Notes: generated by a model from the sequence alone, not told the origin. Positions 35,545 to 44,330 are shown, counted from the stretch's first letter. The stretch is 64,000 nt of DNA from Algibacter marinivivus (GCF_003143755.1 NZ_QFRI01000001.1:1262051-1326050), one strand, 5' to 3'. Made by a program: numbers and translations.

Positions 35545-36057
35545 ATGATTGCTGAAGCTGAAACCGAACGTTTATTAATTGAAAAATTTACACTTAATGA
35601 TGCTTCGTTTTTTAAAGCATTAGTAAACACACCACATTGGATTAAATATATTGGTGATAGAAACACCAAAACTATAGAAGACGCTGAAGAAAGAATAAAA
35701 TCTGGGCATCTAGAAAGTTATAAAACAAACGGATTTGGTTTTTATAAACTGATATTGAAAGAAAAAAATATTCCAATTGGTACTTGTGGGTTAATTAAAC
35801 GAGATGAATTAAAACATGTAGACATAGGATTTGCATTTTTAGAAGATTATGAAAGACAAGGCTTTGGATATGAAGCTTCAATTGCAATAATGGAATTAGC
35901 AAAAGAGAAATTTAATATTAAAAAACTTTTAGCCATTACTGCTCCATATAATATAGGTTCCATAAAACTGCTTGAAAAATTGAGTTTTAGATATGAAAAA
36001 AGAGTAAAACCCTTTGAAGATGATGAAGAACTCTTGTTATTTGCAAAAGATTTATAA
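35545..36057 (+). CDS. GNAT acetyltransferase, RimJ/RimL type
   Basis: This 170-residue protein begins TERLLIEKFTLNDA, and the acetyl-CoA binding segment DYERQGFGYEASIAIMELA lies in the middle, as in RimJ/RimL-like N-acetyltransferases. The C-terminus (NIGSIKLLEKLSFRYE) matches the family. The substrate (ribosomal protein, small amine or antibiotic) cannot be told. It is close behind the TPR gene and may be cotranscribed. Confidence 0.85.
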   Translation: MIAEAETERLLIEKFTLNDASFFKALVNTPHWIKYIGDRNTKTIEDAEERIKSGHLESYKTNGFGFYKLILKEKNIPIGTCGLIKRDELKHVDIGFAFLEDYERQGFGYEASIAIMELAKEKFNIKKLLAITAPYNIGSIKLLEKLSFRYEKRVKPFEDDEELLLFAKDL

Positions 36058-36113
36058 TACTCTTCTATTAAGAAAAGTTTATAGATAAACTTTTAAATAA
36101 ATAAACTTATTTT

Positions 36114-36437
36114 ATGATTATATATAATGTAACAGTAAACATAGACGAATCCATTCATGATGAATGGCTTGTTTGGATTAAAGAACATATCCCACAAGTT
36201 TTAGGTACTGGCAAATTTGAAAAAGCAACCTTATCTCAAGTTTTAGTTGAAGAAGATATGGGAGGCGTTACTTATTCAATTCAATACCGCTCCTATTCTC
36301 GAGAAGCTTTAGATGCGTATTATAGAGAAGATGCTGAAAAATTAAGAACTGAAGGCATGAAAAAGTTTGCAGATAAAATGTTGGCTTTTAGAACAGAACT
36401 TCAAATTGTTGATGAGTATACGGTTAATTTTAAATAA
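36114..36437 (+). CDS. DUF4286 family protein
   Basis: This 107-residue soluble protein matches the DUF4286 pattern: MIIYNVTVNIDESIHDEWLV at the start and YSIQYRSYSREALDAYYRED in the middle. The fold is predicted to be a ferredoxin-like dimer; no activity is known. It precedes an acetyltransferase gene by 9 bases and rsmA further down, a neighbourhood often seen in flavobacteria. Confidence 0.85.
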   Translation: MIIYNVTVNIDESIHDEWLVWIKEHIPQVLGTGKFEKATLSQVLVEEDMGGVTYSIQYRSYSREALDAYYREDAEKLRTEGMKKFADKMLAFRTELQIVDEYTVNFK

Positions 36438-36446
36438 TCTGAAACT

Positions 36447-36902
36447 ATGATTTTCAGAAAAGCTACAGAAAAAGATTTACCTCAAATAATTGAAATGATA
36501 GCTGATGATGAGCTTGGGAAAACAAGAGAAAATTATCAAACACCATTGCCAAAAGAATATATTAATGCTTTCAAGAGAATCGATTCTGATGAAAACCAAG
36601 AACTCATAGTTGTTGAAAACAAAAATTTTGAAGTAATAGGGACTTTACAGCTTACATGTATTCAATACTTAACTTATAAAGGAGGAATTAGAGCACAAAT
36701 AGAAGCTGTAAGGATAAGAAAAGATCAAAGAGGCATTGGCTTAGGCAAGAGCATGTTTGAATGGGCCATTAACAGAGCTAAAGAAAAGAAGGCTCATGTA
36801 TTACAGTTAACAACTGATAAAAAAAGATTACAATCCATAAAATTTTATGAAGATTTAGGATTTAAGTCATCCCATGAAGGCATGAAAATGCATTTCAATT
36901 AA
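36447..36902 (+). CDS. GNAT acetyltransferase
   Basis: This 151-residue single-domain N-acetyltransferase has the acetyl-CoA loop [18 protein letters not shown] and the C-terminal motif [17 protein letters not shown]. Substrate unknown. It is tightly spaced with the DUF4286 gene and is followed by rsmA after a short gap. Confidence 0.88.
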   Translation: MIFRKATEKDLPQIIEMIADDELGKTRENYQTPLPKEYINAFKRIDSDENQELIVVENKNFEVIGTLQLTCIQYLTYKGGIRAQIEAVRIRKDQRGIGLGKSMFEWAINRAKEKKAHVLQLTTDKKRLQSIKFYEDLGFKSSHEGMKMHFN

Positions 36903-36972
36903 ATGTTTGCAACTTACCATCTTAGAGAGCAAAACTTATTATCTTCGTAGTATCATAAACACCCTTAAACTT

Positions 36973-37767
36973 GTGGCATATAAACCCAATCAACATCAAG
37001 TAAAAGCAAAAAAACATTTAGGACAGCATTTTTTAAATGATGAATCTGTAGCAGAAAAAATAGCAGATACTCTTCTTTTAAAAGATTACAAAAATGTTTT
37101 AGAGATTGGTCCTGGTATGGGTGTACTTACAAAGTATCTACTCAAAAAAGATATTACAACATATGTTATTGAAATAGACACTGAATCAGTTGAATATCTT
37201 CAATCAAATTACTTAAATCTTGCACCAAGAATTATAGAAAAAGATTTTTTAAAATATGATTTAAACGAGGTTTTTAATCTAGAACCTTTCGCAATCATTG
37301 GTAATTTTCCATATAATATTTCAACTCAAATCGTTTTTAAAACTCTAGAAATGCGAGATCAAATTCCAGAATTTTCTGGAATGTTTCAAAAAGAAGTGGC
37401 ACAACGTATTTGCTCAAAAGAAGGCAGCAAAGTCTACGGGATTATGTCTGTATTAACCCAAGCCTTTTTTAATGCTGAATATTTATTTACAGTGCCACCA
37501 AATGTTTTTAATCCGCCACCAAAAGTAGATTCTGGAGTTTTAAGATTGACTAGAAAAGCAGATTATACGTTGCCATGTGATGAAAAATTCTTTTTTAAAG
37601 TGGTAAAAGCCGCTTTCCAACAGCGCAGAAAAACACTTCGTAATAGTTTAAAAACATTCAATTTATCTGATAATTTAAAAGCAAATAGTATATTTGGCAA
37701 ACGTCCAGAACAATTAAGTGTTCAAGCTTTTATAGAGCTTACGCAATTAATAGAAAAAGACGAATAA
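36973..37767 (+). CDS. rsmA: 16S rRNA dimethyladenosine transferase
   Basis: RsmA (KsgA) dimethylates two adjacent adenines near the 3' end of 16S rRNA during 30S maturation. Motifs: [25 protein letters not shown] (SAM binding), and the catalytic [22 protein letters not shown] is in the C-terminal domain. The start is taken as GTG at 36973, giving 264 residues; an earlier TTG at 36907 would add 22 residues without family support. There is no ATG between them. Confidence 0.93.
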   Translation: MAYKPNQHQVKAKKHLGQHFLNDESVAEKIADTLLLKDYKNVLEIGPGMGVLTKYLLKKDITTYVIEIDTESVEYLQSNYLNLAPRIIEKDFLKYDLNEVFNLEPFAIIGNFPYNISTQIVFKTLEMRDQIPEFSGMFQKEVAQRICSKEGSKVYGIMSVLTQAFFNAEYLFTVPPNVFNPPPKVDSGVLRLTRKADYTLPCDEKFFFKVVKAAFQQRRKTLRNSLKTFNLSDNLKANSIFGKRPEQLSVQAFIELTQLIEKDE

Positions 37768-37775
37768 AATCTTTT

Positions 37776-37810
37776 TGTCATTTCGACAGCATGTAACGAC
37801 AAGAAATTTC
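37776..37810. repeat. GTCATTTCGAC-type repeat directly before mgtE
   Basis: The stretch reads TTGTCATTTCGACAGC, then ACGACAAGAAATTTC, an imperfect inverted repeat of a kind (GTCATTTCGAC with GTCGAGAAAT) widely scattered in Bacteroidota. It runs up to the base before the mgtE ATG, so it supplies the whole near-5' leader of that gene. Confidence 0.5.
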
Positions 37811-39181
37811 ATGTCAGAAGAAACAGAAAACATACAATTTCAACTCACGGATGAACTCATCAAGCAAGTCGAGTTATTTATCGAACAAGAAAACGATAAA
37901 GAACTTAAAACTTTATTAGACGAGTTTCATTACGCTGATATTGCTGAAATTTTAGATGAATTAAATCTAGATCAAGCAGTGTATGTTATTAAACTTCTTG
38001 ATTCTGAAACCACATCAGATATTTTAACGGAGTTAGATGAAGACAATCGAGAAAAAGTCTTAAAAAATCTTTCTGCCAAAGAAATTGCCGAAGAAGTTGA
38101 AGAACTAGATTCAGATGATGCAGCAGATATTATTGCAGAACTTCCTGAAGCACGACAACAAGCTGTAATTTCTCAAATTGAAGATGAAGAACACAAGGCT
38201 GAAATTACCGAGCTTTTAACATATGAGGAAGATACTGCAGGTAGTCTTATGGCAAAAGAGCTTGTTAAAGTTTATGAAACTTGGACGGTTGCTGGCTGTA
38301 TGCGTAGAATACGTGGTCAAGCTAAAGAAGTAACTCGCGTCCATTCCATTTACGTTGTAAATAAAGAAGAAAAGCTTATCGGCAGACTCTCTTTAAAAGA
38401 TCTTATTGTTGCAAAAAGTGAACAAAAAATAGCAGACCTTGTTAAGGTTAACGTAGATTATGTGAACGTAGAAGAAGACGTGGAAGAAGTTGCTAAAGTC
38501 ATGGCAAAATATGATTTAGAAGCTATTCCAGTAGTTGATGAAAACAAAACACTTTTAGGTAGAATTACCATTGATGATATTGTTGATGTTTTAAAAGAAG
38601 AGGCTGAAAAAGATTACCAAATGGCAGCTGGTATTACAGGAGACGTAGATTCAGATGATAGTATTTTAGAACTTACTAGAGCTCGTTTACCTTGGTTGTT
38701 TTTAGGTTTAGTTGGTGGTATAGGAGCATTTTTAATCATGGAAGGTTTTCAAGATACATTCAAAACATACGCCGTTTTATTCTTTTTTACACCATTAATT
38801 GCGGCTATGGCTGGTAATGTTGGTGTTCAATCTAGCGCTATCATTGTACAAGGTTTAGCTAACGATGATGTAAAAGGAAGCATCAATAGTCGATTAATAA
38901 AAGAAATGCTTTTAGCAGCACTAAACGGGCTCATATTAGCTATATTTCTTTTCTTTTTTGTTTGGGTAAGTAAAGGCGAAATGAACACTGCTTTTGCCAT
39001 TTCAGTATCACTTGTTGCAGTCATAATTGTTGCAGGACTCATTGGTACTTTTGTGCCATTATTTTTAAATAAACGTGGTATAGACCCAGCTATAGCAACT
39101 GGTCCTTTTATCACAACAAGTAATGATATTTTAGGAATTCTACTCTATTTTTGGATAGCAAAAATGATTTTAGGTATTTAA
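37811..39181 (+). CDS. mgtE: Magnesium transporter MgtE
   Basis: This 456-residue dimeric magnesium channel has an N-terminal MgtE domain of acidic helical repeats (ELDEDNREKVLKNLSAKE), a pair of CBS domains (about 135-255) that sense magnesium, and five membrane segments at the C-terminus with AAMAGNVGVQSSAIIVQGLA, the conserved pore-lining stretch. The ATG at 37811 (MSEETENIQF) is preferred: an in-frame TTG at 37775 would translate the repeat. A mosaic repeat begins two bases after the stop codon. Confidence 0.95.
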   Translation: MSEETENIQFQLTDELIKQVELFIEQENDKELKTLLDEFHYADIAEILDELNLDQAVYVIKLLDSETTSDILTELDEDNREKVLKNLSAKEIAEEVEELDSDDAADIIAELPEARQQAVISQIEDEEHKAEITELLTYEEDTAGSLMAKELVKVYETWTVAGCMRRIRGQAKEVTRVHSIYVVNKEEKLIGRLSLKDLIVAKSEQKIADLVKVNVDYVNVEEDVEEVAKVMAKYDLEAIPVVDENKTLLGRITIDDIVDVLKEEAEKDYQMAAGITGDVDSDDSILELTRARLPWLFLGLVGGIGAFLIMEGFQDTFKTYAVLFFFTPLIAAMAGNVGVQSSAIIVQGLANDDVKGSINSRLIKEMLLAALNGLILAIFLFFFVWVSKGEMNTAFAISVSLVAVIIVAGLIGTFVPLFLNKRGIDPAIATGPFITTSNDILGILLYFWIAKMILGI

Positions 39182-39183
39182 TA

Positions 39184-39318
39184 TTTGGGTGTTACCACAA
39201 GGGTCGGGCTTTTATTCATGCATTCTATTGTAAATTTTGGAATTCATGAACATAAATGTATCGTTACAATCTTTTTCCTCGTGCCTTACAAAAAGGATTT
39301 CCTCTGCAATCCCTAACG
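39184..39318 (+). repeat. Mosaic intergenic repeat, copy D
   Basis: The head is TTTGGGTGTTACCACAAGG, then GTCGGGCTTTTATTCATG and the module shared with copy C. A further part has CAATCTTTTTCC with AAAAAGGATTTCC as opposed arms, and the tail is CAATCCCTAACG. It begins two bases after the mgtE stop codon, in the polarity of mgtE. Confidence 0.82.
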
Positions 39319-39340
39319 TAAAACTTCGTAATTTTATAGC

Positions 39341-39706
39341 ATGAACACAATTAATATTAAAGAAAAGTTTACCAAGTTTAGTAAAAATTGGCATCCACAT
39401 CAAATTGCTGTTGTAGATGGTATGCAAGTTATTTTAGCAAAGTTAAAAGGCGAATTTGTATGGCACAGTCATGAAGATGAAGACGAGCTATTTCAAGTTA
39501 TTAAGGGTACATTATACATGCAATTTAGAGATAGAACAGAAGTTGTAACCGAGGGTGAAATTATTGTGGTTCCTAAAGGTGTAGAACACAAACCATGCAC
39601 AAAAAATGAAGAAGAAGTTCATGTATTACTTTTTGAAAAATTAAGTACTGCGCATACAGGAAAAGTTGAACACGAAAAAACCCAGACGCATTACCCAAAA
39701 ATATAA
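39341..39706 (+). CDS. Cupin-domain protein
   Basis: This 121-residue single cupin barrel has metal-ligand motifs visible in WHSHEDEDELFQVIKG (His-x-His with Glu) and the second motif VPKGVEHKPC. Such small cupins range from isomerases to sugar- or metal-binding proteins; nothing here fixes the substrate. It is followed by a short repeat and a dehydrogenase gene. Confidence 0.88.
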   Translation: MNTINIKEKFTKFSKNWHPHQIAVVDGMQVILAKLKGEFVWHSHEDEDELFQVIKGTLYMQFRDRTEVVTEGEIIVVPKGVEHKPCTKNEEEVHVLLFEKLSTAHTGKVEHEKTQTHYPKI

Positions 39707-39711
39707 TCAAA

Positions 39712-39737
39712 TGTCAGGTCGAGCGCAGTCGAGATCT
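39712..39737. repeat. Short TCGAGCGCAGTCGA repeat
   Basis: TGTCAGGTCGAGCGCAGTCG followed by AGATC is the core of a repeat dispersed in many Bacteroidota (typical form CGACTGAGCGCAGTCGAG). It lies 13 bases before the start of the dehydrogenase gene. Only one arm is well kept. Confidence 0.5.
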
Positions 39738-39750
39738 TTATCATTCACAT

Positions 39751-40686
39751 ATGAAAATATTACACTTAGATACCAACCACGAATTACTAATAAATCAACT
39801 TAAAGATTTGGGCTTTACAAACCACGAAGATTATGCGTCTTCAAAAGAACAAGTGGAAGCTAAAATTCATCAGTATGATGGTATTGTATTAAGAAGTCGT
39901 TTTACTATAGATAAACAATTTCTAGATGCAGCAAAAAATCTAAAATTTATAGGGCGCGTTGGCGCAGGTTTAGAAAATATAGACTGCGATTATGCTAAAA
40001 AAAAGGGCGTGTATTTAATTTCTGCACCTGAAGGCAATAGAAATGCAGTTGGAGAGCATACATTAGGAATGTTGCTATCCCTTTTTAATAAACTTAATAA
40101 AGCTGATGCTGAAGTTAGAGAAGGCAAATGGCTAAGAGAAGATAATAGAGGTATTGAACTTGATGGAAAAATAGTAGGTTTAATTGGCTACGGAAACATG
40201 GGTAAAGCCTTTGCAAAAAAACTACAAGGTTTTGATGTTGAAGTACTTTGCTACGATATAAAAGATAATGTTGGGGATGTAAATGCAAAACAAGTATCGC
40301 TTTCAGAATTTCAAAAAAAAGTAGATGTGGTAAGTTTACACACCCCACAAACACCATTAACCTTAAATATGATAAATGACAGATTCATTAATCAATTTAA
40401 AAAACCATTTTGGTTTTTAAATACCGCAAGAGGAAAAAGTGTAGTAACTAAAGATTTGGTTTCAGCAATAAAATCGGGTAAAATACTTGGAGCTGGATTA
40501 GATGTTTTAGAATATGAAAAGAAGTCTTTTGAAAGCTTATTTTCTTCCAAAATACCAGAAGCTTTCCAATATTTAATAGACTCAAAAAATGTATTACTTT
40601 CACCACACGTAGCTGGTTGGACTATTGAAAGCAAAGAAAAGTTAGCCCAAACTATAATAGATAAAATTAAAGCTAAATTTTCTTAA
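39751..40686 (+). CDS. D-2-hydroxyacid dehydrogenase, SerA-like
   Basis: This 311-residue NAD-dependent dehydrogenase has the substrate-domain motif GRVGAGLENIDCDYAKKKG, a Rossmann motif GLIGYGNMGKAFA, the catalytic Arg in LNTARGKSV, and the catalytic His in LSPHVAGWT. It resembles phosphoglycerate dehydrogenase without the C-terminal ACT domain. The true substrate is unclear. The following LuxR-type gene starts 9 bases after its stop codon. Confidence 0.88.
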   Translation: MKILHLDTNHELLINQLKDLGFTNHEDYASSKEQVEAKIHQYDGIVLRSRFTIDKQFLDAAKNLKFIGRVGAGLENIDCDYAKKKGVYLISAPEGNRNAVGEHTLGMLLSLFNKLNKADAEVREGKWLREDNRGIELDGKIVGLIGYGNMGKAFAKKLQGFDVEVLCYDIKDNVGDVNAKQVSLSEFQKKVDVVSLHTPQTPLTLNMINDRFINQFKKPFWFLNTARGKSVVTKDLVSAIKSGKILGAGLDVLEYEKKSFESLFSSKIPEAFQYLIDSKNVLLSPHVAGWTIESKEKLAQTIIDKIKAKFS

Positions 40687-40695
40687 TTTTAAAGC

Positions 40696-41106
40696 ATGAA
40701 GAAAACCGTTCTTGTTTTTTCTCTGCTTATTTTGGCATTGTTACTTCTATTTCAATTTAGCAAGTATACTGTTATTAGTGGTGACTTAAATATTGAATAC
40801 ATTATGGCAATAATTGCTATTGCTTTTTTAGGTATAGGTATATTTATTAATAAGAAAACTCAAAAACAACCAGAAACCTATAACGATCAAATAAACCTTC
40901 AAAAAGTTGAAGAATTAGGACTTAGTAAACGAGAGTATGAAGTTTTAAAAGAAGTAGCCCTAGGGTTATCTAATCAAGAAATAGCAGAGAAACTATTTGT
41001 TTCAGAAAGTACAATTAAAACTCATGTTTCCAACTTACTTTTAAAGCTAAATGCTAAACGACGCACACAGGCAATTCAAATTTCAAAAGACCTCAATATT
41101 ATATAA
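40696..41106 (+). CDS. Membrane-anchored LuxR-type transcriptional regulator
   Basis: This 136-residue protein has two hydrophobic segments at the N-terminus (about 4-25 and 35-52) followed by a LuxR-type helix-turn-helix (about 72-136): LSKREYEVLKEVALGLSNQE, then FVSESTIKTHVSNLLLKL. No receiver or ligand-binding domain is present, so the signal may be sensed in the membrane or by a partner. It heads a run of small genes (DUF4199, DUF1801, two glyoxalase-fold proteins) that it may control. Confidence 0.85.
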   Translation: MKKTVLVFSLLILALLLLFQFSKYTVISGDLNIEYIMAIIAIAFLGIGIFINKKTQKQPETYNDQINLQKVEELGLSKREYEVLKEVALGLSNQEIAEKLFVSESTIKTHVSNLLLKLNAKRRTQAIQISKDLNII

Positions 41107-41211
41107 TTCAGAAGTTTTACAACTAAAGTAGTATCAATTTAGTACTTTAGTATGAGCTTCAATTCTTCCTGTCACCTTACTTTTGAGTTACTAATCAATA
41201 CATAATTTAAA

Positions 41212-41718
41212 ATGAAAAACACTGTAATTAAGTTTGGCCTTTATGCATTAATAAGTGGCTTTGTATTATTTGGGTTGCCCTTCTTTTTAGGAATGGGTGT
41301 AGATTTCGACTATGGAGAACTTATAGGTTATACATCTATGATACTCTCTTTGTTGTTTGTTTATTTCGGAATCAAACACTACCGAGATAAAGTAAATTCT
41401 GGAAAAGTATCTTTAGGAAAATCAATCAAAATTGGAATGCTAATAGCGTTATTTTCTGCTGTTGGAGTTGCAGTTTTCGATTACATTTATACTTCTCAAA
41501 TAAATCCAGACTTTGCAAGTGAATATTTAGAGTATTCAGTAAAAAAAATGGAAGAAACGTTATCTGCTGAAGAAGTAAAACTTAAAACGGCTGAGTTAAC
41601 TCAACAAATGGAAGATTATGGAAGTCCTAGTTTTATGGCTTTGATGATGTTTGTATCAGTTATGATTCTTGGATTTATCATATCTTTAATTTCAGGATTA
41701 ATTCTTCAACGTAAATAA
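41212..41718 (+). CDS. DUF4199 membrane protein
   Basis: This 168-residue protein has four membrane segments (near 8-30, 38-56, 72-94 and 142-164), and the loop between the last two is rich in Glu and Lys. The pattern YFGIKHYRDKVNSGKVSLGK is typical of DUF4199. Function unknown. It follows the membrane LuxR-type regulator and could be its partner or target. Confidence 0.82.
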   Translation: MKNTVIKFGLYALISGFVLFGLPFFLGMGVDFDYGELIGYTSMILSLLFVYFGIKHYRDKVNSGKVSLGKSIKIGMLIALFSAVGVAVFDYIYTSQINPDFASEYLEYSVKKMEETLSAEEVKLKTAELTQQMEDYGSPSFMALMMFVSVMILGFIISLISGLILQRK

Positions 41719-41724
41719 AACAAC

Positions 41725-42183
41725 ATGCAATCAAAAGCAACAACACCAAAACAATATCTGGATGAATTACCAGAAGACAGAAAAGAACCAATTTCTAAAT
41801 TAAGAAAACAAATCTTGGATAACCTTCCTAAGGGAATAGAAGAAACCATGAATTATGGAATGCTTGGATATGTTATTCCGCATTCAGTTTATCCAGATGG
41901 TTACCATTGCAATACAAAATTGCCATTACCATTTATGAATTTAGCATCTCAAAAAAACTTTGTTGCGGTTTATAGTATGGTAATCTATGCAAAAAAAGAG
42001 TTGATGGATTGGTTTGTTTCAGAGTATGGTAAGCGTTGTAAATATAAATTGGATATGGGAAAAAGCTGTATCCGTTTTAAAAGGATGGATGATATTCCTT
42101 TTGATTTAATAGGAGAATTAACAGCTAAAGTTAGTGCTGAAGAATGGATAGAAATCTATGAATCTGCAGTAAAAAACAAATAA
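41725..42183 (+). CDS. DUF1801 family protein
   Basis: This 152-residue soluble protein of the DUF1801/YdhG-like fold has TPKQYLDELPEDRKEPISKL at the start, EETMNYGMLGYVIP, and MGKSCIRFKRMDDIPFDLIG. Members of the fold are small alpha/beta proteins, some iron-chaperone related; no activity can be claimed. It starts six bases after the DUF4199 gene. Confidence 0.85.
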   Translation: MQSKATTPKQYLDELPEDRKEPISKLRKQILDNLPKGIEETMNYGMLGYVIPHSVYPDGYHCNTKLPLPFMNLASQKNFVAVYSMVIYAKKELMDWFVSEYGKRCKYKLDMGKSCIRFKRMDDIPFDLIGELTAKVSAEEWIEIYESAVKNK

Positions 42184-42198
42184 ATATAAAATAGCACA

Positions 42199-42570
42199 AT
42201 GAAATTAGGAGCATTTTCAATTAGTTTAACAGTTAAAGATCTAAATGCATCAAAGACATTTTACGAAACCTTAGGTTTTACAGTTTTTGCTGGTGATATG
42301 AATATGAATTATCTGATTATGAAAAACGGGAATTCATTAATAGGGCTTTTTCAAGGTATGTTTGATAATAATATTATAACGTTTAATCCTGGTTGGGATG
42401 AAAGTGCAAATAAGGTGGAACCATTTGATGATGTTAGAGCCATTCAAAAACACTTAAAAGACAATAATATAAAGCTTGAGAAAGAGGCAGGTAATAATAC
42501 TTCCGGTCCAGCAAGCTTAGTGCTTTTTGATCCAGATGGGAATACTATTCTTATTGATCAACATGTGTAA
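42199..42570 (+). CDS. VOC-fold (glyoxalase/bleomycin-resistance) protein 1
   Basis: This 123-residue protein has the vicinal-oxygen-chelate pattern: SISLTVKDLNASKTFYETLG at the start and LVLFDPDGNTILIDQHV at the end. It lacks clear His/Glu ligands at every metal position, so catalysis is uncertain. It is part of the small-gene cluster headed by the LuxR-type regulator. Confidence 0.87.
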   Translation: MKLGAFSISLTVKDLNASKTFYETLGFTVFAGDMNMNYLIMKNGNSLIGLFQGMFDNNIITFNPGWDESANKVEPFDDVRAIQKHLKDNNIKLEKEAGNNTSGPASLVLFDPDGNTILIDQHV

Positions 42571-42585
42571 ATTATAAAAAGAAAT

Positions 42586-42972
42586 ATGAAAAATAGAGTA
42601 ACAGGAATAGGTGGTTTGTTTTTTAAAACAAAAGACCCAAAGGCTTCAAAAGATTGGTATAAAAAACATTTAGGTTTTAATACCGATGATTATGGTTGTA
42701 CCTTTTGGTGGAAAGACGATGAAGGAAAAAAATGCTCCACACAATGGAGTCCATTTCCAGAAGACACCAAGTATTATGAACCTTCAAAAAAAGATTTCAT
42801 GTTTAATTATCGTGTTGAAAATTTACATGAATTACTTAAAGTTTTAAAAGAGGAAGGTGTAACTATTGTTGGAGAGGTTGAAGAACATGAATATGGAAAA
42901 TTTGGTTGGATTTTAGATAACGATGGTAATAAAATTGAACTTTGGGAGCCAATTGATTCTGCTTTTTTATAA
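42586..42972 (+). CDS. VOC-fold (glyoxalase/bleomycin-resistance) protein 2
   Basis: This 128-residue protein has GIGGLFFKTKDPKASKDWYK at the start, a Trp-rich middle (CTFWWKDDEGKKCSTQW), and GWILDNDGNKIELWEP at the end. It belongs to the VOC fold but is not close to its neighbour, so recent duplication is unlikely. Substrate unknown. Confidence 0.87.
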   Translation: MKNRVTGIGGLFFKTKDPKASKDWYKKHLGFNTDDYGCTFWWKDDEGKKCSTQWSPFPEDTKYYEPSKKDFMFNYRVENLHELLKVLKEEGVTIVGEVEEHEYGKFGWILDNDGNKIELWEPIDSAFL

Positions 42973-42994
42973 ATTTATTCCTTATTAATAACTA

Positions 42995-43759
42995 TTGACT
43001 TACTTAGAAATTCTACAATCATATAATCTAACTGCATTACAATGGGTTGCCATTGGATTTGCAGTTTTTTTATTGGGTTTATCTAAGTCTGGCATTAAAG
43101 GAATAGGAATTATTATAGTTATAATTCTTGCATTTGTTTTTGGCGAAAAAGCATCTACGGGTATTTTACTTCCTTTGTTAGTTTTTGCTGATATTTTTGC
43201 AATTATATATTATATAAAACATGTGCAGTGGAGCATCATTAAAAAACTAATACCATGGATGATTTTTGGTGTTTTGGTTGGTGTTTGGATAGGTAACGAT
43301 ATTTCAGAAATAGTCTTTAAGAGATTAATGGCTGTAATAATAATTGTTTCGGTTCTTATCATGTTTTATACAGAAAGTAGAGCCTCTAATAAAGTACCAA
43401 CTAACAAATTTTTCGCTATTATTACAGGGTTTTTAGCAGGTTTTACAACTATGATAGGAAATCTTGCTGGTCCTATATCAAATGTTTATTTCCTAGCTAT
43501 GCGTTTTCCTAAGAATGAATTTATAGGTACTGCAGCGTGGTTATTTTTTATTATTAATGTGTTTAAACTACCTTTTCATATTTTCATCTGGAAAACCATT
43601 ACAACGCAAACATTAGTTTTAAATTCAGTGCTTATTCCTGCGGTTGTAGTTGGTTTTTTCTTAGGTGCTTATATTGTAAAGTTAATATCTAATGTAAATT
43701 ACAGGCGCTTTATTTTAATTGTTACCGCTATCGGTGGTGTTATTATGTTGTTTAAATAA
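42995..43759 (+). CDS. TauE/SafE-family membrane exporter
   Basis: This 254-residue protein has about eight membrane segments and the family repeat pattern: GFAVFLLGLSKSGIKGIGII near the start, and GFLAGFTTMIGNLAGPISNVYF in the second half. Members export sulfite, sulfoacetate or related anions. The start is TTG at 42995: a stop codon lies two codons upstream and the first internal Met is far inside the protein. Confidence 0.87.
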   Translation: MTYLEILQSYNLTALQWVAIGFAVFLLGLSKSGIKGIGIIIVIILAFVFGEKASTGILLPLLVFADIFAIIYYIKHVQWSIIKKLIPWMIFGVLVGVWIGNDISEIVFKRLMAVIIIVSVLIMFYTESRASNKVPTNKFFAIITGFLAGFTTMIGNLAGPISNVYFLAMRFPKNEFIGTAAWLFFIINVFKLPFHIFIWKTITTQTLVLNSVLIPAVVVGFFLGAYIVKLISNVNYRRFILIVTAIGGVIMLFK

Positions 43760-43850
43760 TCTGTAACATTATACTTAGTTAATATACATATAGTTAATAA
43801 AGAGTTATTTTTATTAACTTTATAGTCTAACCAGAAAAACAAATATTAAA

Positions 43851-44303
43851 ATGTCTGATGAAAAAAATTTAGGAGATGATCTTAACGATATGTTAGGTGA
43901 CGCAAAAGAAGGAGCTAAAAAAGCTGCTGATAAAGCTGAAGAATTAGCAGGAGAAGCGAAAGAAAAAGCTAAAGAATTTGCTAGTGAAGCAAAAGAAGCT
44001 GCATCTGATTTTGCTGATGAGGCAAAAGAGGTATATGAAAAGGCTACAGGAGAGAACAAAAAAGTTCTTGCTGGTGTTTTAGCTATTTTACTAGGAGCAT
44101 TAGGAATTCATAAATTTATTTTGGGTTATAACAAGGAAGGAATTATTATGCTTGTTATCACATTAATAATTGGAGGATTTACTTGTGGTATCGGAGTTGG
44201 TTTAATGAGTATTGTTGGTTTAATAGAGGGAATTATCTATTTAACAAAATCCGATGAGGAATTTTATAATACTTACCAAGTTGGTCAAAAACCTTGGTTT
44301 TAA
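43851..44303 (+). CDS. TM2-domain protein with Ala/Lys/Glu amphipathic repeat
   Basis: This 150-residue protein has about 75 N-terminal residues in an Ala-Lys-Glu-rich, near 11-residue repeat (KKAADKAEELAGEAKEKAKE) resembling LEA or apolipoprotein helices. The C-terminal TM2 domain has two membrane spans joined by a short turn (LGIHKFILGYNKEGIIMLVI, then GIGVGLMSIVGLIEGIIYL). The helix could bind membrane surfaces or partner proteins under stress. This is inferred from composition only. A terminator follows. Confidence 0.85.
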   Translation: MSDEKNLGDDLNDMLGDAKEGAKKAADKAEELAGEAKEKAKEFASEAKEAASDFADEAKEVYEKATGENKKVLAGVLAILLGALGIHKFILGYNKEGIIMLVITLIIGGFTCGIGVGLMSIVGLIEGIIYLTKSDEEFYNTYQVGQKPWF

Positions 44304-44330
44304 TAGCCTTTAAGAAGATATAAATAATTA

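Noticed and set aside
37775-37810. TTG start for mgtE
   Set aside because: The 12 extra codons are a dispersed repeat; MgtE homologues begin near MSEETEN.
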